Assembly (NCBI RefSeq): GCF_000003815.2
Contig: NW_023365868.1
Coordinates: 1 to 22,901, forward strand
DNA: 22,901 nucleotides
Direction of reading: 5' to 3'
Source: Branchiostoma floridae
Taxonomy: Eukaryota; Chordata; Leptocardii; Amphioxiformes; Branchiostomatidae
Positions 9,691 to 18,336 of this stretch are shown here, one piece after another. Under the pieces are notes generated by a model. That model saw only the letters and a program-made list of their open reading frames with translations, had not been told where the DNA came from and searched no databases. A program made the position numbers and the translations under genes. Position 1 is the stretch's first letter. Every line of letters starts with the position of its first letter.

Positions 9691-12242
9691 CTGAGGAAAA
9701 TATAAGTAAGAACATTAAGAAGAGCCATCACCATAGTAACCGTGGGCCCAACATCTGGAACAGTCTACCACCAGACATTAACGCACTGTGTAAGCCCCAA
9801 TTCTAGCTTCCTTTAAGAGACTCTTAAAGTAACAGAAAGGACCGAAATGAATTGACTAGAATCATGTCTCGCTATTATGTATTTTGTACCACTATGCAAA
9901 ACTGCGTTAATGTAAAACTGTGTTGGCTTATAAGACTCATTAGTACGAAGGACCATTTGGACAAAACCTGTTTTAGCGAAGAAGATGTGTGCTCACAGCG
10001 AAGGGGCTGCATGCTCGGCGAACGAGCTGTGTGCTCACAGCGAAAGAGCTGTGTGCTCACAGCGAAAGAGCTGTGTGCACACCGCAAAGGGGCTGCGTGC
10101 TCGGCGAAGGCTGTGTGCTCGGCGAACGAGCTGTGTACTCACAGCGAACGAGCTGTGTGCTCACAGCGAAAGAGCTGTGTGCTCACAGCGAAAGAGCTGT
10201 GTGCACACCGCAAAGGGGCTGCGTGCTCGGCGAAGGCTGTGTGCTCGGCGAACGAGCTGTGTACTCACAGCGAACGAGCTGTGTGCTCACAGCGAAGGGA
10301 CTGCGTGGTCCTGCGTGTACCAAGCTGAAGTTGGTCGCCGATTGGTAGCCGCCGATCCAGCCGCCGATTCGTCAATACAAAAACAAAGCACACAAAGCAT
10401 AGTCTCCAAGCCGACCCTACGGTGCCTTAGAAATAGTATCAAAGCTGTCAAAGGAGTATAGCCGGCCAAAGGGAGATAGCCGGCTAAGGGAGTCAAACGG
10501 GCACCGGAGCACCTGGTGCCGGTATACCAAGTCCCTGGCCAGCTTGGATACTATTTCTAAGGCACCGTAGGGTCTGCTTGGAGACTATGCTTTGTGTGCT
10601 TTGTTTTTGTAATGACGAATCGGCGGCTTGATCGGCGGCTACCAATCGGCATCCCATTCAGATGCCCATTCGAAGAAACTAAAACTTCTGGATATTGTCT
10701 ATTATTTATAGTATAAATATAAACATAGATAATAACAGAAAGTATTATATCAACGATTAAGCACAAATAATAGGCCCAATCGGCGGCAAACTTCAGCCTG
10801 GATTTTAGATAGCGCATATCTAAAAGCGAATTTAGATAGCACATATCCTAACAAATTCAAAATAAGTATCAAATCTTACGGGCCGGATCTAGTTAATGAA
10901 CTAGAGGGGAATTAACCATATTAGTTATATAGGAAATAGGAAATACCGAAGCAAAGGGGTACTAAAATCGGTTGTCATACGGCTTGTAGAGCAAACTGCT
11001 ACTTATCTAAACGTGGCCCGTGAACTTTTAGATAGCGCATACCCTAACAATACAATTATTCAATACAAGTATCAAATCTTACGGACCGGATTTAATTAAT
11101 GAACTAGAGTTGAAGCAGTTTGGTCTATAAGAAATCGGCACTGAGTTGAATTAAGTAATTCCGGCCCTGCCGTAAGATTAGATATTTGTATCAAATACGA
11201 CAGGTATGAGCTATCTAAATTGCACTTAAAAGTTCACGGGCAACGTTTAGATAAGGGGCAGATTGCTCTACAAGCCGTATGGCAGCCGATTTTAGCGCCC
11301 CTTTGCTTGGGTATTTCCTATCAGTTAATTCCCTCAAGTTCATTAACTAAATCCGGCCCGTAAGATTTGATACTTGTTTTGAATACGTTAGAATATGCGC
11401 TATCTAAAGTCGTCTTACAAATTTACAGGCCACGTTTAGATAAGTAGCAAATTGCTCTACAAGCCGTATGGCAGCCGATTTTAGACCCGTGAAGTTTGCC
11501 GCCGATTGGGCCTATTATTTGTGCTTAATCGTTGATATAATACTTTCTGTTATTATTTGTTTATATATACATATATTGGGTGGTAATAGACAATATCCAG
11601 TATGCAGTTCTTGATATATATTTTAGTTTTTAAAAGAAATTAGTAATTTTTAGTTTCTTCGAATTTACGTCTTACTGGGATGCTATGTTATGTCTAATGA
11701 CGAATCGGCGGCTGGATCGGCGGCTACCAATCGGCGACCAACTTCAGCCTGGTGCACACAGCCCTTCGCTGTGAGCACACAGCTCGTTCGCCGAGCACGC
11801 AGCCCCTTTGCTGTGAGCACACAGCTCCTTCGTCGAGCATGCAGCCCCTTCGCTGTGAGCACACAGCTCCTTTGCTAAAACAGGTTTTGTCCCAATGGTC
11901 CTTCGTACATTAGGACTTTAAACTATATATCTGTTATATGCGTTGTCTGACCCTCGCCTCTTCACTCATGACCTCAATAAAAGTGGCCTGCAGGCCGATC
12001 TGAGCTTTTAAGGTTCAAACAAACAAACAAACAAACAAAAGAATCATTAGAAACTCGTGACCATAGCTGACCAACACTGCAGTGACATAGAAAGCCGGTA
12101 GGAGGCCAAACATCTAACCGGGTTGCAAGGCCTATCAGCATATCAAGGCAATCCATTCAGACATTCTTGAGTTATCGTGTTAACACACGAACACATAGAC
12201 ACGCGCGCGTGTACACACACAGGCACATACACACAGACACAG

Positions 12243-12275
<33 letters not shown>

Positions 12276-15200
12276 CAGACCATTAGAGTGGCTAGAGTCA
12301 AGCAATTAGAGGGGCTAAATTCAGGCTCAGGTAATTAGAGTGGCTAGAGTCAGGCCACTAGAGGGGCTAAATTCATTAGAGTGGCTAGAGTCAGGCCATT
12401 AGAGGGGCTAAATTCAGGCTATTACATTTAGAGTGGCTAGAGTCAGGCAATTAGAGGGGCTAAATTCAGGCTATTTGATTTAGAGTGGCTAGAGTCAGGC
12501 AATTAGAGGGGCTAAATTCAGGCAATTAGAGGGGCTAAATTCAGACCATTAGAGGGGCTAGATTCAGGCAATTAGAGTGGCTAGAGTCAGACCATTGGAG
12601 GGGCTAAATTCAGGCTATTTGATTTAGAGTGGCTAGAGTCAGGCCATTAGAGGGGCTAAATTCAGGCTATTACATTTAGAGTGGCTAGAGTCAGGCCATT
12701 AGAGGGGCTAAATTCAGGCTATTACATTTAGAGGGGCTAGAGTAAGGCAATTAGAGGGGCTAAATTCAGGCAATTAGAGTGGCTAGAGTCAGGCCATTAG
12801 AGGGGCTAAATTCAGGCTATTACATTTAGAGTGGCTAGATCAGGCAATTAGAGGGGCTAAATTCAGGCTATTACATTTAGAGGGGCTAGAGTCAGGCCAT
12901 TAGAGGGGCTAAATTCAGGCTATTACATTTAGAGTGGCTAGAGTCAGACAATTAGAAGGGCTAGAGTCAGGCAATTAGAGGGGCTAGAATGGCACAGACG
13001 CACGTACGCACACACACAAACACACACACACACACACACAAAAAGACTCTCGGATACACATAGACTCTCTCTCTCTCTCACACACACGCACAGTCACACA
13101 CTGATCTACATTCAATTAATGCAATACTGTATGCAAAAATTGAGACCTTACCTCTAAAACGATGACCACTATCCCTACAGCACCGAGCCCCTTCAGGTTT
13201 TCTCGTATGAACTTGGCTACCTTCGGTCCACATCCCTGGAATAGGCAACAAGAGGAAGAATGATCATAAGAAGGTAACATGGAGTGTCTAGGATGTATCC
13301 ACCTCTGTATAGAAGCTTTCAATAGATTTTTAGCCTTAGTGTCTAGTGTGTACCCACCTCTGTATTGTCACTATTGATACTATCGATAGCTTTGGCGTAA
13401 GTGCCTTAGCATATTTGATATACCTACCTTTGTATAGATGCTGACGATTGCTTCAGCTTAAGTGCCTAGGTGACCTTAACCTCTGTACAGATACTGTCGA
13501 TAGCTTTAGTGCATGGTGTGTACCTACCTCTGTATAGATACTGTCGATAGCTTTAGCCTCGGTGTCCAGTTGGTACCCACAGGAGTCGTCCGGGCGGGTG
13601 AAGCTGAAGTTCATGGTGGCGTTGAGGCAGCAGGACCCCGGCACGTCGTACGGCTCGGTCTCGTTCCGAAGGTTGTGGAAGGGAGTTTTGAACCAGTCCA
13701 TGTAGCCCTTGGCGCCGCAGCATTGCAACTGGTAAAGGTAAAGGTAGTCTTGTTTAAGGCCTGTAACTTCTAGACGGCATTCAAATAAGAATTTATGGCC
13801 ATTTGCAATCAGTTTGACCCTTAGTTTTGCAATTAGCTTCACCATCTCTCCTACAGGCGAAACGTTGCATCCCTGTCTTTCTTTTACCGGTACTTCCATG
13901 GCTATTGCTCCAATGATCTCATACTACTTGTATGCCATCTTTTTCTGACAGCTATCTTCACTGGTGGGGTTAGCCGACCTCTGCTTTGAGAGTGGAAGGT
14001 CTCGGATCCGCGGAAGGTCACGGACTTACCTGGACCTGAACGGCGTCCATGATGATTCTTCCTGACGCCACTCTGTCCATCGACTTCAGCATGAAACGTT
14101 CCACTCTCCACTCAGCCTGCTACACAACAGTATATACATTAACATCACGTCACAACTTTACATAATGACATGCAAATTAGGACGTAATTTGCATAGACCA
14201 CATCGACCGTAGCTGAAGTATAGAATTACCTTATTGACTATGCAAATTAGATCCTAATTTGCATTGTAGTAATTCTATACTTCGACTGCAGTCGATAATA
14301 GGAATTTCATGTTCGTGACGTATGTATATCACAAAAAGAGACATTTATAGATGTCAATTATGCAAACAAGGAGCTCATCTGCATAACTTATTTGAAATGT
14401 TAAATTTCTTTTCACAAAGAACGATGGCATTAGTAAAAAGATTGTTATTGATTGATTTTGTCAAATCGTGTCAAAGAGTGTTTTGAGATGTTGATTGTTA
14501 AAGTAAAGCTAAACTTAGTATTGACACTTACAGTCAAACCTTGGTGCAAGTTGTTAGTTTGGTTATCCTGGGTGGGGTGGAGAGACGGATTCAAAACAAA
14601 ACAAAACAAACACAAACAGAAAAACAAAAGATGGTTGGTTTATAGGACAGAAGTCTAGAAGTTTTGGCTTCTTGCGAAAAAAATATTTTGGTTAGAATAC
14701 ATGTATCCTATTGCCTAATTCCCGATAATTTCAAGTAAACAGCCAGAAAGGAGAATGTTCATTATGCGTGTTAACATAAGTATCTATAACATTTAACTCA
14801 AATGCTATCGAACTTTTTAAATGTATATTGTGCTTTGTGAAAAAAAGCTTTGCAAAATCGTTGCCTCTCCGTTACCTTGCCAACAGCTTCGAATGCGATG
14901 ATGGCGCTCGCTGCCGCTGACGTCAGCAGAAACAACAACGTCATCAGCACACAGTACTGTAAAATTGATAATTTTTCGTTCAGTTATTTGTGGTTATCTA
15001 GTAACAAATACTGTATCTAAATAAAACGTTGCTGACACGCTGTATATACTGGATGAATATGATGTCGATGCGGTGTGGTAGACGCATACAGTAGAAGCTA
15101 TTTGCCAGCGTATTTCGTGCAGTTATCCTGCTAGTGCAATTTATATTGCTAGACCGCACCGGTTTGAGTTTTGGCATTACGGTTAACAGAAGTGTGCGTT

Positions 15201-17742
15201 AATGCGCTGTGCAATTAACTGGCATTTATCTATATAGTTTGATTAAGCGAAGTAAAATAGGCGTACTTACGGTAATTGTTACTTTGTAAGTCTCACACCA
15301 ACCGGCCCCACAGCCGATCGCCCCCGTCAGGAAAATGGCGGCTCCCACAAAGTAACACAGGCCAAGAATGGGCCACAACTCGTCCTCCATGTAACGTACA
15401 TAGTCAGCAAACGCATAATGCGCCAGCGTGGTGACGCAGAGAAGTGCGGTGCCTGCAATCTGGTGAAAAACAGATAGGTGGCATTATTACACGGGCACAC
15501 TAAACATGCGGTCAACGCCGTATGTTTAGAATGCACTTCACCTGAGCACCTGCGTCTTTGCTTACGTATTTCTTCCTAGAAGTGCAATCGCTTACTCACA
15601 ATGCGGTATTTACAATGGGTGTATTGTTGGGGACCGTCCTGACTTTGGGAAGGGATCGACCGTTTGTGTTTGGCGAGGGGCTCACATTGTTTCTGCCTCT
15701 CACCTGTTCTACTGTATTTCTGTTTTGCCTCTCGCCTTGTAGCGTAAATATCGTCCTAGTTTCTTAACTAAAAAGGATTATAGATAATATTGCTATCGCC
15801 TTTGTTGCTACTAAGCCCAGTTTGAAACCTATAAGTAGGGTTTTCTTTACCAGTTCTACTTGTAGCATAGTATTATCTTGCAGTTCTGTACATGTTTTAT
15901 GAACAAAACATTGAACAATTTTCAGAATGCCTGTCGATCGCCATACATTGTAGCTATCTGCACATACAGCACCTTCATGTTGTTAACGGTTGGTCCAGGA
16001 CAAAATGCAGAGGAGGGGGGGGGGGGGCTCTTTTCCGCATCATCGACATAAATCGCTTGCTTTTACCGTTGAGGCGTTTGACTCAAGACACAAGCTTCGT
16101 CTAAAATCCAAATACCGAGAACAAGAGAAAGGCTTTCAAGCGAGCAGTTCTCAGTAAAAGGGATGTAGGGATCGGCAAGGTTGAATGAGTCGCTATGTAC
16201 AGGTGGTTCTTAGTTTGTTTGATCGCTTGGGTGAGACTTGAGCCGTTGGAGTGCGACAAGAGGGGTGCGGCGTTACAGAGGAAGTCACGACTTCAAATTC
16301 CTTCGCTAGAAACGTCCTCTATATACATAATTAAGTGTTTCCTTTAGGTTGAATGGAGTAGGCTATATTTCGTATTTTAATATGGAACGAGAAATCCTTT
16401 GTCAAAAAGTCACAAAAAGAGCAAATAAATTATAAACGTTTGTATGCCACGCTTAAAACTAGTAGGAAATGACAAGGTCGTCACTTCAAGTTGCGTCTTA
16501 GGGACTAGCTGCACGGAAAAGTACAACAACTGTCTGGGAATCAAAACAACTCAGCTCTGCTGTTTTAGATTTTATAAATGAGCGCATGCAAATGTCTCAC
16601 AGGTCACTGAGCACATGCATGTGACCTGACAAACAACAAACGCCCAATTTATCGACCAAACGAGACAGAAGTGACAGAGTTGTCGGACTAGTTTTGCACA
16701 GTTCCCACGCAGGTGTCATGGCGGACCTTGCAGACGATACAGGTGCATCCAAGCAGAAAAAAGAACGCCTCGAATTAATATAGAACGCTTCGAATATGGA
16801 ACGCTTCGAATATGGAAATCCTGACAGAAAGTACGCATAGAGGCAGCTTATCACCTACTTGTCTAACTAAATGAACTAGTTTCAGGAGAACCATGCAACG
16901 ACGAATTTTCAACACTCCATAACAATTAAGATAAAGGCACGTTTCTACCCAGTGAATGTATAACTCGAGACTCGTGCCATTTGTTTGAAGTGTTGACATA
17001 AGATAGCGCAAATTTGTGACACATTTCTAAGTTTACACGTCTGTTATCTTCCCATAGACAGGTACACACATGACTAATTCTACCCGGTGTCCGGGGTGAG
17101 CCTTGGACAAACAGTGCTGATATTACAGAGCTAAGTGAACCACGTATTGACTCAGCACTTGAAGAATGTTAGACGCCAGCTGTTGACTTGTTTCTTGAAT
17201 GTATATTTTCTATCCATGCATTTCTTTCTCTATTAATGAGTTCTACATTTCCCTTTCCATCCTCACAAAAACACTGTATACCAATGATAGGACCAGCCGA
17301 AGTTATTTAGTTGTTGTAATGTTGAATATGTTGTACCAGTAGCCAGTTTATATTAGAATAATAGTCACCGTGTCCAAAATAAAGATAAAAAACACAAAAA
17401 TAAAATAAAATGTTACAGACCGCTGCAAAGTAAATTTATGAAATAGATCATTAAAAAAATAGTAGTTGTAGACCTAGTTGGTATGTGAATATTTGTACAT
17501 TGTTTCCTTTTCACACCTTCAATGTTCATATGTCTATACATGTATATGCAATAATGAAACACACATGTACTTACCACAAATACCAAGTTGAAGACAAGCA
17601 GCTGAAACTTGAAGCAGGTAATGAGGAAGGGGTTGTGGCGGGGGATACGCGCCTCCGTTTCCGTGTCTGCCCCCTTCATGAGTACCGTCTCCGCCCTGTC
17701 CCGTCCCGGCTCTATCTTCAACAGTCTCTGTGCTGTAGACAT
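9589..17742 (-). CDS. Tetraspanin A, complete, seven coding exons, 304 aa
   Basis: Exons in coding order: 17742-17575, 15459-15271, 14956-14876, 14119-14030, 13728-13528, 13235-13152, 9690-9589. All junctions are GT-AG and all are phase 0. Tetraspanins are four-pass membrane scaffolds that organise integrins and other receptors, at the surface or in endosomes. Residues 1-40 form a cytosolic N-terminus; TM1 is about 41-68, TM2 87-110, TM3 117-141, the large loop 142-257 and TM4 about 259-282. The loop has C179-C180-G181, PGSCC (C209, C210), C226 and C245: the six-cysteine pattern. N-glycosylation sequons lie at N198, N212 and N216. The tail is basic (RRKRKE) and ends YEKLLQY; YEKL is a YxxPhi sorting motif. 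A pyrimidine tract with CAG just 5' of the ATG (17768-17770) suggests a non-coding first exon further upstream. The subfamily is uncertain; the CCG-x4-Y-x-DW loop is CD63-like. Confidence 0.94.
9976..10315 (+). repeat. Higher-order minisatellite in the left arm (126-bp superunit)
   Basis: Units of 22 bp (GCGAACGAGCTGTGTGCTCACA), 20 bp (GCAAAGGGGCTGCGTGCTCG) and 18 bp (GCGAAGGCTGTGTGCTCG) alternate in fixed order. A six-unit block of 126 bp occurs twice (10018-10143 and 10144-10269). The inverted arm at about 11752-11874 holds the same units but is much shorter. All three + frames are open because 126 is divisible by 3 and units lack stops. These frames are repeat artefacts, not a gene. Confidence 0.9.
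10337..10650. repeat. Nested 104-bp inverted repeat
   Basis: The left arm at 10337-10440 and right arm at 10547-10650 are near-perfect inverted copies, both including ACAAAGCACACAAAGCATAG or its complement. They flank a 106-bp spacer with two AGCCGGC motifs and a GGCACC/GGTGCC palindrome. The outer part of each arm also matches the main right arm at 11698-11735, so the sequence occurs three times in the element. Confidence 0.85.
12183..13094. repeat. Two-variant 22-bp minisatellite flanked by CA repeats
   Basis: The core at about 12273-12988 has roughly 30 units of two types, ATTAGAGTGGCTAGAGTCAG and ATTAGAGGGGCTAAATTCAG, each followed by GC and often by a TATTACAT or TATTTGAT spacer. A superunit of about 52 bp (type 1, type 2, spacer) recurs. 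CA microsatellites flank both sides (12183-12270 and about 13000-13094). Stops are frequent in the units; it lies in intron 6 of tetraspanin A. Confidence 0.9.
13152..13235 (-). CDS. Tetraspanin A exon 6: last loop cysteine and TM4 start
   Basis: 28 codons between GCCTATTCCAG and TTAGAG|GTAAGG. Begins GCGPKVAKFIRENL, with the sixth loop cysteine, and ends in TM4 at VGIVVIVLE. It is exactly as long as the matching exon of tetraspanin B and, like it, begins Gly-Cys and ends Leu-Glu. Confidence 0.93.
13281..13566 (-). repeat. Tandem copies of the exon 5 3' end and splice donor
   Basis: Blocks of about 50-65 bp repeat from inside exon 5 into intron 5. Read on the - strand each resembles AAAGCTATCGACAGTATCTA followed by ACAGAG|GTNGGT. 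The true exon end is at 13528. Copies lie at about 13472-13520, 13421-13470, 13347-13410 and 13281-13349, with potential donors GTTAAG, GTAGGT, GTGGGT and GTGGAT. The in-frame extension from exon 5 hits TGA in the second intronic copy. Confidence 0.8.
13528..13728 (-). CDS. Tetraspanin A exon 5: CCG and PGSCC region of the large loop
   Basis: 67 codons between CTTTACCAG and ACAGAG|GTAGGT. Contains LQCCGAKGYMDWF, three N-glycosylation sequons, PGSCC and a fifth cysteine. The 3' end of this exon and its donor are repeated several times in the following intron. Confidence 0.93.
14030..14119 (-). CDS. Tetraspanin A exon 4: first helix of the large loop
   Basis: 30 codons between TGTTGTGTAG and CAG|GTAAGT. 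Encodes an amphipathic helix-like stretch (QAEWRVERFMLKSMDRVASG), the A-helix region of the large extracellular loop. The sequence just before CCG is QVQ-LQ, typical of the family. Confidence 0.9.
14170..14283. repeat. Palindromic element with octamer motifs (MITE-like)
   Basis: ATGCAAATTAG-ATC-CTAATTTGCAT at 14240-14264 is a perfect 11-bp palindrome, and ATGCAAATTA/TAATTTGCAT recurs at 14170-14194. A 15-bp stem GAAGTATAGAATTAC (14215-14229) pairs with 14269-14283. Each palindrome holds two ATGCAAAT octamers, the POU-factor core. It lies in intron 3 of tetraspanin A and looks like a short inverted-repeat element. Confidence 0.75.
14876..14956 (-). CDS. Tetraspanin A exon 3: TM3
   Basis: 27 codons between CAATTTTACAG and AAG|GTAACG. 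Encodes YCVLMTLLFLLTSAAASAII and the start of the large loop. It is the same length as the matching exon of tetraspanin B. Confidence 0.92.
15271..15459 (-). CDS. Tetraspanin A exon 2: TM1 end, small loop, TM2
   Basis: 63 codons between TTTTTCACCAG and ACC|GTAAGT. Encodes IAGTALLCVTTLA, the small extracellular loop (ADYVRYMEDELW), TM2 and the short inner loop GCGAGWCETYK, matching the G-C-x-G-x3-E pattern that follows TM2 in tetraspanins. Confidence 0.93.
15460..17574 (-). other. Intron 1 of tetraspanin A
   Basis: No exon found in this 2.1 kb intron. It contains a G14 run near 16015-16027, an inverted pair AGGTCAC/GTGACCT (16601-16627) and a short tandem repeat at 16763-16814. Open frames such as 15558-15767 and 16597-17011 have no recognised domains. 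Confidence 0.55.
16763..16814. repeat. Three short tandem units, GAACGCTTCGAATATG
   Basis: Units start at 16763 (diverged, 20 bp), 16783 and 16799 (identical, 16 bp). Each contains the TTCGAA or related palindrome. Confidence 0.75.
17575..17742 (-). CDS. Tetraspanin A exon 1: N-terminus and start of TM1
   Basis: 56 codons. The ATG (17742-17740) has A at -3. The donor is TTTGTG|GTAAGT. The exon ends within TM1 at LLVFNLVFV, where the conserved Asn of tetraspanin TM1 is present. A 40-residue charged N-terminus is long for the family. The frame continues upstream to another Met at 17961-17959, but a good acceptor lies between (CAG at 17770-17768), so I keep the downstream start. Confidence 0.88.
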
Positions 17743-18237
17743 GCTTGCGTGGGTTGATAAGTACAAGCTGAATAGACAGAAAACACGCGTGAAAAAAAGG
17801 AACAAACGCGAGACTGAAAAGTTCCGTGAACTATGACCTAGACAGCCAGGTAGATCACTCCACAAACTGACACAGAACAGGTACTGCCGGTTCGCCCCAT
17901 CTAGCGGTTCATACCATATTTGCAGCAAAAGATAGAAGTCGCTACCGTTCACTATGATCATTACTTGAACAAATTGTGGTGGTAATAGTTTCTAACATGT
18001 ATAGCAATTTGAAGAAAAAATATTCATATATGGTGGCGGGCTGGCTCAAATAATTTTTGTGTGTGTATTACGTAATGCCCTCATTTGCACCCTTGAGTGA
18101 AAATGGAACATCCCATTAACCCCACCGACTTGTCCGACAACTTTCGTGGGAACAGACTGTATATTTTGATACATCCCAGGGCCACCACCAGTTGTATACC
18201 AGGGGCCATTTAGACAAGTGGAAAAAAGTCGTCCAAA
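17743..18237. promoter_or_regulatory. Divergent intergenic region between the two tetraspanins
   Basis: 495 bp separate the two start codons, which face away from each other. On the - strand a pyrimidine tract and CAG (17770-17768) look like the acceptor of a 5' UTR intron for tetraspanin A, so its promoter may lie further upstream, possibly inside tetraspanin B. A perfect palindrome ATTACGTAAT (about 18066-18075) resembles a PAR-bZIP/C/EBP-type site. No TATA box is evident for either gene. Confidence 0.4.
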
Positions 18238-18336
18238 ATGGGGAAAAAAGATCCACCAACCAGATACAAGCCCCACAACCCGGGCTACATGGGATGTCTA
18301 CAAATACTGCTGTTGTCCACCAACCTCATGTACATG
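18238..18336 (+). CDS. Tetraspanin B exon 1: N-terminus and start of TM1
   Basis: 33 codons. The start ATG has A at -3 and G at +4. Encodes MGKKDPPTRYKPHNPGYMG and CLQILLLSTNLMYM, aligning without gaps to CFKFQLLVFNLVFV of tetraspanin A, including the conserved Asn. The frame joins exon 2 only if the donor is GC at 18337; nearby GT dinucleotides at 18330 and 18341 give the wrong phase. Confidence 0.82.

Larger units (their letters stand above)
9944..11907. mobile_element. Fold-back (long inverted repeat) transposon-like element
   Basis: The ends are inverted: TACGAAGGACCAT-TGG-ACAAAACCTG at the left and its complement ending GGTCCTTCGTA at 11907. CATTAG directly flanks both sides (9938-9943 and 11908-11913), a candidate 6-bp target-site duplication. 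Inverted similarity continues inward almost to the centre near 11.1 kb: GCCGATTGGTAGCCGCCGAT (from 10337) pairs with 11698-11735, the block 10683-10800 pairs with about 11488-11620, and about 10800-11045 pairs with about 11205-11425. No transposase frame is present, so it is non-autonomous. It sits in the last intron of tetraspanin A, whose pre-mRNA could fold into a long hairpin. The superfamily is unknown. Confidence 0.82.

Noticed and set aside
9852-10461. Cysteine-rich ORFs of 119-158 residues in three frames
   Set aside because: They come from the 126-bp higher-order minisatellite, which has no stops in any forward frame; no start context, splice sites or domain supports a gene.
13513-13773. 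86-residue + strand ORF
   Set aside because: It is the antisense shadow of tetraspanin A exon 5.
16601-16627. Inverted AGGTCA half-sites as a nuclear receptor element
   Set aside because: The 13-bp spacing is not a standard receptor arrangement, and the site is alone within an intron.
17743-17961. Upstream Met extending tetraspanin A by 73 residues
   Set aside because: A strong acceptor (pyrimidine tract plus CAG at 17770-17768) lies between, and the extension resembles nothing in tetraspanins.
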